In this document: positions 41,391 through 53,100 of the stretch, one piece after another
Layout of the letters: each line of letters begins with the position of its first letter
Numbering within the stretch: position 1 is the first letter of the stretch
NCBI GenBank assembly: GCA_051294375.1
Contig: CM119268.1
Coordinates: 4,983,878-5,047,877, forward strand
DNA from: Paraspadella gotoi
Lineage: Eukaryota > Chaetognatha
Reading direction: 5' to 3'
DNA: 64,000 nt
Made by a program: the position numbers and the translations under genes
The notes under the pieces: generated by a model
What the model was told of the DNA's origin: nothing
Seen by the model: only the letters and a program-made list of their open reading frames with translations
The model's database searches: none

Positions 41391-42613
41391 GCTGCCTCCT
41401 CGACCGAAGGGAAAAAGATATATTCCGCCTCAAAAACAAACGGAGGTCGAAGTCCGAAGGCGGGAGGAGGAGGAGGAGGAGGAGTAGGAGGAGGAGGAGG
41501 AGAATGAGGAGGAGGAGGGAACAGGAGGTGGAGAGTACGGAAAGGAGGTGGAAAAAAGTTTGGTAGCAGGTAAAAGAGGAAGAGGGGGAGGGAAAGAGAG
41601 AGGAGGAAGGGGAGGAAGAGTGAGGGGAGGAGGAGGAGAGGGAAGAGAAATGTTAAGAAGAAGGGGAAGAGGAGGGGAAGAGAAAAAGGGAAAGAGATAG
41701 GAGGAGGGAGGAAGGGTAGAAAAATAAAATCTGGGAGGATATAAAAAAGGAAAGGAATAAAAAAAAACATTGAAAACGTAAAAAGAAGTCGGTTGAGAAT
41801 GACAACGAGACGAAAGATTAAAATACTATGTATAATGTATATTAATATGGATATTTTAGTGTTAAAATCGTTTAAAATCGATTATATCAAAGAGAAGTTA
41901 TTAAGGTTGACAACCAAAGATTTATTTGATCGAAAAAGACACCGGGTATCGTCATCGTCGTCATCGTCGTCGTCGTCTTCGGGCTGGAGTCTGGACAGCA
42001 CTGTTCGGGAGTGCTGGGGTCTGGATGGCCCTGTTTAGGAGTGCTGGTGTCTGGATAGCGTCGTTATCGTCGTCGTCATCGTCGTCATCTTCGTAAATGT
42101 CAAGGCGACATGTCAAAAGCTCCACTGTTCCTTTGGCTTTGGTTTCGTGGTTCTTGGCACCGAAATGGAGTTATAACACTGATAAATCAATATTATTACT
42201 TTAGCATTATATGTTAAAAATTATATAAATAATCAACTATATAAAAAACATTCATTTAATTTTTGAAAATGACGATTTAGACATTTAAACGAAACGGCAA
42301 ATATTTTTCTCTTGGTAAATAAAAAATGTTGAGAAAAATAGTAAAAAAAGAGAAATATTGAAAATGTAGATCTGGCAAAAAATGGTCTTAGTTGGCAAAT
42401 GAAAGAAGGTGAAAAAATGAGAGAAGTATTAAGAAAAGTAAACTCTTTATTCCAAAAGCGCCCATTTCTGTTCCTTAATCCTCAAACTTAATTTTAATAT
42501 CTATATTTAATTTTAATATATAGCCAAATATAGAACTTAATCTCTAGCCCTAGTTCCTTCCACTAACATACATTTTTATTTTTAATCTAATTTAGTCTAA
42601 TATAGTAAAGACT

Positions 42614-42668
<55 letters not shown>

Positions 42669-42823
42669 CTGCTCCTTAACCCTAATCATTCAACTAATCT
42701 CTAATCCTAATCCTTAACATAATGCCTAACATCATCCTTGACTCTCACTTCCAAATTAATTTTTAAACTTAAAAACAAATTTAATAAAAAAATGAGAAAT
42801 GATATGAGAAAAAAAATTTGAAC

Positions 42824-43635
42824 NNNNNNNNNNNNNNNNNNNNNNNNNNNNNNNNNNNNNNNNNNNNNNNNNNNNNNNNNNNNNNNNNNNNNNNNNNNNN
42901 NNNNNNNNNNNNNNNNNNNNNNNNNNNNNNNNNNNNNNNNNNNNNNNNNNNNNNNNNNNNNNNNNNNNNNNNNNNNNNNNNNNNNNNNNNNNNNNNNNNN
43001 NNNNNNNNNNNNNNNNNNNNNNNNNNNNNNNNNNNNNNNNNNNNNNNNNNNNNNNNNNNNNNNNNNNNNNNNNNNNNNNNNNNNNNNNNNNNNNNNNNNN
43101 NNNNNNNNNNNNNNNNNNNNNNNNNNNNNNNNNNNNNNNNNNNNNNNNNNNNNNNNNNNNNNNNNNNNNNNNNNNNNNNNNNNNNNNNNNNNNNNNNNNN
43201 NNNNNNNNNNNNNNNNNNNNNNNNNNNNNNNNNNNNNNNNNNNNNNNNNNNNNNNNNNNNNNNNNNNNNNNNNNNNNNNNNNNNNNNNNNNNNNNNNNNN
43301 NNNNNNNNNNNNNNNNNNNNNNNNNNNNNNNNNNNNNNNNNNNNNNNNNNNNNNNNNNNNNNNNNNNNNNNNNNNNNNNNNNNNNNNNNNNNNNNNNNNN
43401 NNNNNNNNNNNNNNNNNNNNNNNNNNNNNNNNNNNNNNNNNNNNNNNNNNNNNNNNNNNNNNNNNNNNNNNNNNNNNNNNNNNNNNNNNNNNNNNNNNNN
43501 NNNNNNNNNNNNNNNNNNNNNNNNNNNNNNNNNNNNNNNNNNNNNNNNNNNNNNNNNNNNNNNNNNNNNNNNNNNNNNNNNNNNNNNNNNNNNNNNNNNN
43601 NNNNNNNNNNNNNNNNNNNNNNNNNNNNNNNNNNN
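42824..43635. other. assembly gap (N)
   Basis: Run of N. The right flank is (GA)n, suggesting a microsatellite the assembler could not cross. Confidence 0.99.
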
Positions 43636-43667
<32 letters not shown>

Positions 43668-44099
43668 GGAAAGGGCCACTTTCATTTCGACTCGAATTAA
43701 AAGTCACCTTTGGCACTAAACTTACTCAAAAGTTGAAGCAAAAAAAGATCTACGATTTTTTTTGAAGAAACAAATTTGAAAAAAATCTAAAAATAGAAAA
43801 GAGAAATGATAGATCGGGACATAGCCACCAATTGATGAATATCGAAATAGATCATGAGAAGAGTAAGAAAGCTAGAGAGAGAGAGAGCGAGATAGCTATA
43901 TAGACAGAGAGGGAGAGGTTTGATTTGATTTGTAATGCTCAAAAATGTAAGTCAACATATTAACAAACAATATACAGTTACAGAGAGGTACACAAATTTA
44001 TGTACAAACAAACAGTATTAAGTCTACCTTATTTCCAAGTATAAAATTGAAAAGTAATTTAAGTTTTCTTTGAGAGTCATCGCATGTACCGAGATAATG

Positions 44100-44183
44100 A
44101 ATTAGATAGAGATTATAAATGGGAGTACAGGTCATAAATAAAAATACTGTACCTGTACTCCCATGTGTAATCTCTATCTAATT
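44100..44183. repeat. hairpin of two 33-nt arms, 18-nt loop
   Basis: Arm 44100-44132 pairs with 44151-44183 with two mismatches. The 12-mer TAATTTAAGTTT occurs on both sides (44055-44066 and 44179-44190). It could be a small inverted-repeat transposon or a pre-miRNA-like stem. Confidence 0.8.
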
Positions 44184-44416
44184 TAAGTTTGTTATTTAGT
44201 TATCATCGAACCCTTTCTGTTTTTTATGTCTCACAAAGAAGCTAATTTGGCAATAATTGATTGAAATTTAAAAAGTCATTCTCTCATGGAGAGAGAGAGA
44301 GAAAGAGAAGGAGAGATAAATTTAAAAATAAGATGAGAGAGAGAGATAGAGAGATTAAGAGAGGGAGAAAGAGAGAGAAAGAGAGAGAAAGAGAGAGATA
44401 GATAAAAAGATTAGCG

Positions 44417-44968
44417 NNNNNNNNNNNNNNNNNNNNNNNNNNNNNNNNNNNNNNNNNNNNNNNNNNNNNNNNNNNNNNNNNNNNNNNNNNNNNNNNNNNN
44501 NNNNNNNNNNNNNNNNNNNNNNNNNNNNNNNNNNNNNNNNNNNNNNNNNNNNNNNNNNNNNNNNNNNNNNNNNNNNNNNNNNNNNNNNNNNNNNNNNNNN
44601 NNNNNNNNNNNNNNNNNNNNNNNNNNNNNNNNNNNNNNNNNNNNNNNNNNNNNNNNNNNNNNNNNNNNNNNNNNNNNNNNNNNNNNNNNNNNNNNNNNNN
44701 NNNNNNNNNNNNNNNNNNNNNNNNNNNNNNNNNNNNNNNNNNNNNNNNNNNNNNNNNNNNNNNNNNNNNNNNNNNNNNNNNNNNNNNNNNNNNNNNNNNN
44801 NNNNNNNNNNNNNNNNNNNNNNNNNNNNNNNNNNNNNNNNNNNNNNNNNNNNNNNNNNNNNNNNNNNNNNNNNNNNNNNNNNNNNNNNNNNNNNNNNNNN
44901 NNNNNNNNNNNNNNNNNNNNNNNNNNNNNNNNNNNNNNNNNNNNNNNNNNNNNNNNNNNNNNNNNNNN
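44417..44968. other. assembly gap (N)
   Basis: Run of N just left of the first visible exon of the chitin-binding protein gene; earlier exons could be hidden here. Confidence 0.99.
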
Positions 44969-44982
44969 AGCTCTCTCCCTAG

Positions 44983-45079
44983 GGGCGCCCTCCCTCGCCT
45001 ATCCCGCCTCCACAATTGTTCTTCCCTATTGGCCGGGGAATCAAGTGACCCAGGGGCCGCAACAACCAGTCACCCCCAG
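44983..45079 (+). CDS. CBM14 gene exon, Pro/Gln-rich
   Basis: It encodes APSLAYPASTIVLPYWPGNQ then VTQGPQQPVTPR and ends at CCCAG|GTGAGT in phase 2, which fits the next exon. The left border (after CCTAG) is uncertain; the frame stays open to the N run. Confidence 0.6.
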
Positions 45080-48000
45080 GTGAGTGAATGGGTGAGCCAA
45101 GGCATTCATAGTCATTCTGTCAAACTGTAAGTCCAGTACTTCTGTTTGTATATCAGGCAGTGACAATCAATCTTTCTGTCGATCAAGTGCTTAAAATCAA
45201 TCTGTCCGTATCAGGCTGTCACTATCAATCTGTCTGTCCATCAGGCGGTGACACTGACAGTCAACCTTTTTTGTTTTTCAAAAAATACTCCTTCTTTTTC
45301 CTCCTCGTCTTTTTTGTTGACTTCATCTTTGTTTGTTTTCAATCGCCTTTTTCGTTGGAGGCTGTTTTGTCGTCGTCGTATTCGTTGTCGTCGTCGTCGT
45401 CTTCGTAGTCGTTATCGTCGTCGTCCTTGTTGTTTTTGTTGTTTATTTTTGTTTTTATTTTCCATTCCAAAGATTTTTTTGGTTTTTATGGACTTGTCTC
45501 TCGTTGCTAGCGCCAAAGTGATTCCATGATTCCATTAGTCTACACCGTAATTTCACCTTCGCATTCTTTGAAAAGGTCCGTCAGTCTGTACTTTTGTGGC
45601 GATCCGTTCGTCCGTCCATCCATACATTTCACTTCCAACTTTACATTGTATGTTTTATATTATTTCACCTTACACAATGTATTCTATATTATATTATCAT
45701 TATATAGTTTTTTTTCAAACCTTTTTTATCTACTTCTCCATCACTTATCTCTTTCTTTATCTTTTTATTGTCTGCTTCTCCATCACTTAACTCTTTCGCC
45801 ATCTTTTCCCATCTTTTTCCCGTCTGCTTCTTAATCACTTATCTCTTTCGCCATCTTTTTTTCGTCTGCTTCTACATTACTTAACTCTTTCATCAAATTT
45901 ATTTTTTTTGCTTATCCATTACTTATCTCTTTCGCCATATTTTTTTGGTCTGCTTCGACATCATTTATATCTTTCGCCATCTTTTCTTTCGTCTGCTTCT
46001 ACATCATTGAGCTCTTTCGTCATCTTTTGGTCTGCTTCTATATCATTTATCTCTTTCGCCATATTTGTTTGTGTCCGCTTCTCCATCACTTATATCTTTC
46101 GCCATCCTGTTTTTGTCCGCTTCTCCATCACTTATCTCCCTTCGCCATCTATTTTTTTCCTCTCGTTTTTTCTAATCATTTTTTCCTGCATGAGTTGCCT
46201 CATGATTAAGCGAGTCATTTCTTTGTCGATGTCGTCCAAATTCCTTTCCTCTTTTCATATTTTAGTTTCGCCCCGGGGACTGGAGAAGAAACTCAATAAG
46301 TCACTTTTTGGTCTGTCGGTCGCTTGGTATGTCTGTCTGTCTATTTGTCCGTCCGTCGGTCTGTCCCACTTACATTAATGTTACTACTTCATTGATAAAG
46401 AAGCCAGGTACTTTGGGAGTGAATCTGTTGGGTAGGAATTGAAATAATTGAGTTTAACACCGAATAATTCGCGAAAAAAAGACAAGAAAGTAAGTGGAAG
46501 GAAAGTAAAGACAGAAAAAAAAAGAGAGAACATTTTTTTTTGCTGAAAAGATAAGAGGAAAGAAAAAAAATGGTTGAAGAAAACTCGGGAAATAAATGTA
46601 GGAAGACCATAGACAAATTACNNNNNNNNNNNNNNNNNNNNNNNNNNNNNNNNNNNNNNNNNNNNNNNNNNNNNNNNNNNNNNNNNNNNNNNNNNNNNNN
46701 NNNNNNNNNNNNNNNNNNNNNNNNNNNNNNNNNNNNNNNNNNNNNNNNNNNNNNNNNNNNNNNNNNNNNNNNNNNNNNNNNNNNNNNNNNNNNNNNNNNN
46801 NNNNNNNNNNNNNNNNNNAGAAGAGAAGAGAAGAGAAGAGAAGAGAAGAGAAAAGAAGGTAAACGTAAATTCCGATTTCCATGAATACATGTCTCTCACA
46901 CCCAGAGTCCATAAAATAATACCCCCCCCTATTGCATTCCACTCAGACTCGAATTTTTCGCTGTCGTCGACGAAGGTCGAGTTTTGTTGAGGTCGAACGC
47001 AAACATCGTGGGCGAAGGCAAAGATGGAACGCTTACTCTGTCGTCGTCGTCGTCGTCGTCGTATTCGTCGTCGTCGTCGTCGTCATCGTCGTCGAATTAA
47101 GTGGCCAAATAAACGTCAATGACCATCCCCCATTCTCCCACCTCAATTTAAATACAGGATTTTTCCTGCTCTCTNNNNNNNNNNNNNNNNNNNNNNNNNN
47201 NNNNNNNNNNNNNNNNNNNNNNNNNNNNNNNNNNNNNNNNNNNNNNNNNNNNNNNNNNNNNNNNNNNNNNNNNNNNNNNNNNNNNNNNNNNNNNNNNNNN
47301 NNNNNNNNNNNNNNNNNNNNNNNNNNNNNNNNNNNNNNNNNNNNNNNNNNNNNNNNNNNNNNNNNNNNNNNNNNNNNNNNNNNNNNNNNNNNNNNNNNNN
47401 NNNNNNNNNNNNNNNNCCTTCCAACATCACTAACCCGAAAACGTGGAAATTTCGTTCCGATTTCCTAATTTGGCTCAAATTCATCTATTTCACTCAACCA
47501 ATAAAGAGTGGTCACAAAAAAAAATAATTAAATTACCCCAGTCGCTGGAAGAATTTCCTGATATAATAATACGTGGTTTTGAGTTTGAAAGGATTTTGTC
47601 TTCTATTCACATAACTATGTACATTGTACATAATTTTGTAGTCATGTGTAATGTACATTGTACAACAAACTGATGACTTATCTGCAAAGTTTTAACTAAA
47701 ACAAACAAATATTATGGGAATTATGCCTCATTTATTTTGTGAACACATGACCGTAGAGCGTAGACTACACTAGTATGAAACATATGCACAAAAATCATTC
47801 ATGGATACTTAACTATTCATGAGTTATGCTGCATTAAATTTTATTTCATGTGATCAACACTGTGCACATTGTACAAGTATGCATGTTAAAGGTCTTAATG
47901 TGCCTCATCTTCCTACCAAATATAAACTAAATTAATGAATTATTATCCGGGTTACGATATGAGCATTTTTAACGTAAGTGGGACATACCGACCGACCGAC

Positions 48001-50022
48001 TGAAAAGTGACTTATTGAATTGCACCGCGAATCCTCGATACACGAATGAATGAATGAATGAATGAATGAATGAATGAATGAATAAATGAATGAATTAACC
48101 AGTGAATGACCCTTATTTTCCTTTCCAGGCAAACGGCCACCCCTACTCACAACACAGCGCCAATCTCCGGCCGATGCTCCGTCTCTTGTTCGAGGTCATT
48201 CGAGTATCTCGCCGATCCCTGCAACTGCGAGTGTTTCTATCAGTGCACCTTTATCGGGAAGCCCCCTACGCATTACAAGTGATAATAATCACTCAAAATC
48301 AATCAATCAATCAATCAAAACAAAATTTAATCAATCAAACAATCAAATCCAATCAATCAACCAAATCAACTCAATCAATCAATCAATCATTCCATCAAAC
48401 AATAAATTAGTCAATCAAAACCAATCAATCAATCAAACAAATCCAAAAATCAAATCCAATCAATCAATCAAATCCAAGCATTAAAAGCAATCAACAAATC
48501 CAATCAACCAATCATTCGAAATTAAATCGAATCAAACTCAGATGCCCCCCCGGTCTGCGATGGAACACCAACTCCATGGCGTGCGACCACGTAGAGAACG
48601 TCCGTTGCACTCCCGACGGAGGTCAATACGTGACAGGGGGTGGCGTCTACACGGGAGTGATGGGCGCCACGAACGGAGGAGGGCGCTTGGGAAATTGGAA
48701 CGCGGAATTTTGCTGCGACGGCGACGGAGGGGTGAGAGAGAGNNNNNNNNNNNNNNNNNNNNNNNNNNNNNNNNNNNNNNNNNNNNNNNNNNNNNNNNNN
48801 NNNNNNNNNNNNNNNNNNNNNNNNNNNNNNNNNNNNNNNNNNNNNNNNNNNNNNNNNNNNNNNNNNNNNNNNNNNNNNNNNNNNNNNNNNNNNNNNGTGA
48901 AGGAGAAACCGTGTGGGAGAACAAAAATACTAACTAGACCTTTTTTACCCCTCTTTTTCTCTCTTTCTCTCTTTCTCTTTCTCTCTCTCTCTCTCTCTTT
49001 CTCTTCTAATTACTCCGAGAAACTTCCACCACATCCACTGTTCTGAGAAATGTCGAAGGACCTTGAATTTTTTTGTTTTTGAATTTGATTCATTTGCATT
49101 TTACAGTAGTCGTCGTCGTCGTCGTCGTCGTCGTCGTNNNNNNNNNNNNNNNNNNNNNNNNNNNNNNNNNNNNNNNNNNNNNNNNNNNNNNNNNCATTGG
49201 ATCATATTTATTTTCTCTATTCTCTATTCGTCGTTCTACTTTGCCCCTCTGAACATCTATACTCATCCTCTCGTCAAGCTGAGTCTTCTCAAATCCGGAT
49301 AGTCGATCGGAGACGTACTTCTTCTCTCTTCCTGAATCCATCCTCATCCATCGTATTAAGGAAAGAAGTTAAATGAGCCAAACCCAAATTTTTAGATATC
49401 CACCGGGACTGGCACGAGACAGGTGCCTCCTGGGACTGGCACCCGGCAGGTGCCATCAGGGACTGGCACCCGGCAGGTGCCATCAGGGACGGGAACCCGG
49501 CAGGTGCCATCTGGGTGGAGTTCCAATCAGGGAACCAAACAAGTTCCTTCCTATGTCAACAAGCCGCAAGTGATTCTCACAGATTATCAGCAGCAGCAAC
49601 AGGTAAGGTCATAGAGAGGTCACGGTGAGGGCATTGATAGGTCGAAGTGAGGTGTAGCTAAGATGAGGTCATAGGTCATAGGTCCGGATAAAGTTTTGGT
49701 AAGATCATTGTAAAATTATGATTTGGTAAGGGTGAGGTTAAGTATTTTCTCGAAAATAAATATACAAAATTACATATCTTTGAATCGAAATATCAGAATT
49801 CAATATTAATATTCTTTGTTGTTTTATTTGTTAACAAGTCTTTGCTCTTTTACAAAAAACAAGTATAAAGATGTTTAAACTTAAACTAAAGCTCGAGTTC
49901 TTCTCATGTACTGAGAAAGTCTACTTTTTCTTTGTCACAAAAATGGGAATTATTTTTATCTCTTTTACTTTTAGATTTTATCTCCTGATTTGGTATTCCG
50001 AATTCGGTAGAAAAGCAATGTG

Positions 50023-50115
<93 letters not shown>

Positions 50116-53100
50116 TTTGTTCAAATGTATTTTGTTTACAATTTTAAGGATTGGTGGAATCAGTGGAAGCAACACAACGTCGTCTCTGGAAGTTATAGTG
50201 GAAGTTCACACAAACAAGTGAGCGCGCGATAGAAAATCATTGTCTTAAAAATGAGATAATTATCACCCTTTTGAATAATGAATAGAAAAAAATCAAAAGC
50301 ATCCATTAAAAGTCTTTTCATTATTTTAGGTTTCCGGTGGAACCCGCCAGACTGGTGAGTCGTTTTTCTTTCTTTCATAATTTTTTATTCTTATTTTGTT
50401 TTTTTTAGCTTTTTTTATTTTTCATTCAAATGTATTTTTGTTTCAAAGAGCTCTTTGACTGACTTGTGATAACGTCTTTCTCTAATTTTATTTGTCACTG
50501 AACTTGAATTTTTTAAACAGCATTATTAAATAGACTAAATTCTATATAAAATCGTCAATTAAAAAAAACAACTACAATCTGATAAAATTTGCTAATATTT
50601 GTTATTTTTGAAATAATCCTAAGTCCTAGGATTTGATTTCACAAAAAAATTTGATTATAAAATAAAAAAAAACGACCGTTTTAAATAAAAGTATGAACAT
50701 ATGATTTTTTAAAAACTAATCCAGCAAAGCTTTTTAATATAATCTGACCAACCATACAACTTTTTAAAAACAAACTCGTTAAACGCGAAACAAATTTCAA
50801 AACACAAACGTAAACCTTTTTTCTGATAAAAAGCTTTAAAAGAAAACAAGACGACTAAAAATAAAAAGGAGAAAAGTGAAAAATAAAAGGGAGAAAAGTG
50901 AAGACTTCGAATTTCGTTTCTTTTCTTTTCTTTTCTTTTCTTTTCTTTTCTTTTCTTTTTTATCTTTTTCTTTTCAGACTTCACATTTCGCAAACTTTAA
51001 CGCGACTTGAAACGACGACAAATTAGTTTTTTTTTCTTTTCTTTTTTTTTCTTTTCTTTTCTTTTCTTTTCTTTTCTTTTCTTTTCTTTTCTTTTCTTTT
51101 CTTTTCTTTTCTTTTCTTTTCTTTTCTTTTCTTTTCTTTTCTTTCTTTCTTTCTTTTCTTTCTTTTCCTTCTTTTCTTTCTTTTCTTTTTTATCTTTTTC
51201 TTTTTCTTTTCAGACTTCACATTTCGCAAACTTTAACGCGACTTGAAACCGACGACAAATTAGTTTTTTCTTATTCTTTTCTTTCCTTTTCTTCTTCTTT
51301 TCTTTCTTTCTTTTTCTTTCTTTTCTTTTTTCTTTCTTTTCTTTTCTTTTCTTTTTCTTTTTTCTTCTTCTTTCTTTCTTTTTCTTTTCTTTCTTTCTTT
51401 TCTTTTCTTTTCTCTCCTTATTCTTTCTTTCTTAGTCTTTTTTATACTTTTTCTTTTTCTTTTCGTTTGGTTTCTGCGTAGAACTATTTACTGTCATTCG
51501 TTTTCCTTTGTATTTTCTTAAGAAAAACGGCGTTCATTCAAATTCAACTTTTAAAAAGGCTAAAAATGAGTATCCAAATTCAGAACAAGCATGAGCTTCC
51601 TGGCCGCATCCGAAAATGTATTCACAATTAGCATTTTGCATGCCATTCTAAACCCCATTTTACTTATCGTTTTTAATCTATAATATAAAATCAAAAACTA
51701 AACCTATCTCGAGAGTTTGCAGGTCAAACGAAAAGCAACTCCATCTGATATTTCTTATGCAATTTTATTTACTGAATTAGATAAAATGCTCAATAGAGAG
51801 GGACATCTCTTTAACATTTCAACTCTTATCCTTTGAAAATGAAACCGTTCTTTAAAACTTTAACCCCTGCCAATTCTTTCTAAACTGGAACCGCGGTTAT
51901 CAAAATGTCTCTCTAATTACATTTATTACAAATGCTTTTTTAAGATTGCTAATTCAACATTTTTATTCATATTACTTGCAGTCGTTTAGGCTGGCAACTC
52001 TTCAACAATTTCAGTTGTAGTATTCATGCTGTAGCTTGGCACATTCTTTACCATCTATTTAACTGAAGATTTGTTCATGGATGAAAACCAACAGCGCAAG
52101 GTAACGAGATTAATTGCTTAATTTTCCCCTCTAAATCATATCCCATACCGAAATGTCTTTAACTTCTTACGTAGAATTTTTTTAACAACACCAGCATTGA
52201 AAACAAATCTTTTAGAAAAATGTCGCTTACCCATTTACCTACACCAATTTTGTTATTTACCATTTAGAGACAAAAAAAAATTATTGAAAACGGAATGATT
52301 TACATATAAATAAAAACTTATTTTTTTGTTGAATTACTTGATGACTCATTAATGTATTTCTTCGATATATCTAGCTCCTAACCACATCCACATCGATTAC
52401 GTATTTGTTATGCTGAATCGACCTCCTCTAAAGAAAACATCTCAACCTCACGAACGATAGCAGACGATTGAAATTGTATTAGAGGAAAAGCATGACATAA
52501 ATAAACTCAATTTCTGAACTATTTAAGTTTGAAACGGAGCGTATTTGCGAAAAATATGGCATAGTTTAAAAATCAAAAACTATTTTGGCTCTAAAGTTAA
52601 AACTACTCAAATTCTAGTCTCGTTCATGTCCTTAAACGACCAAAACGCGCGCGCGGTAAATTGGACCAACTTAGCCTTTTTACAGAGGAAGCTCCGAATA
52701 AAATTAAGCCGATTTCACCGTCATCGTCTCTCCTCTCTCACTGTCTCTCTCTCTCTCTCTCTCCCCCTCTCTCTCTCTTCCCCCCTCCCTTCCTCTCTCG
52801 TTTCCTTGTCGGCCTTTCTTCAGCACCGCAGTCCAAACCATAAGCAAGTTTTGGCAAATAATCAAAAGTTTTGTTCGAAAATTTATTTTTTGTAATAAAA
52901 TCTCCATTATTAATTTCTTTCTCATCCGAAACTTTTACAAAGGTCAACTATTTACAAGATTAACTATTTCTCGGGCGTGGGATGGACATTAGGGTATAAA
53001 AAATCCTCAATTGCAATAGTTTTTATGACGAATTGCCTCTTGTCAAACAGATTGGTAAACGCCTTGCAGCCGTCCCAGCCTTTGTCGCCATATGGCTCAG

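Noticed and set aside
42756-45015. Reading frames of 240-315 codons
   Set aside because: Almost wholly undefined bases (N) bounded by (GA)n; no information.
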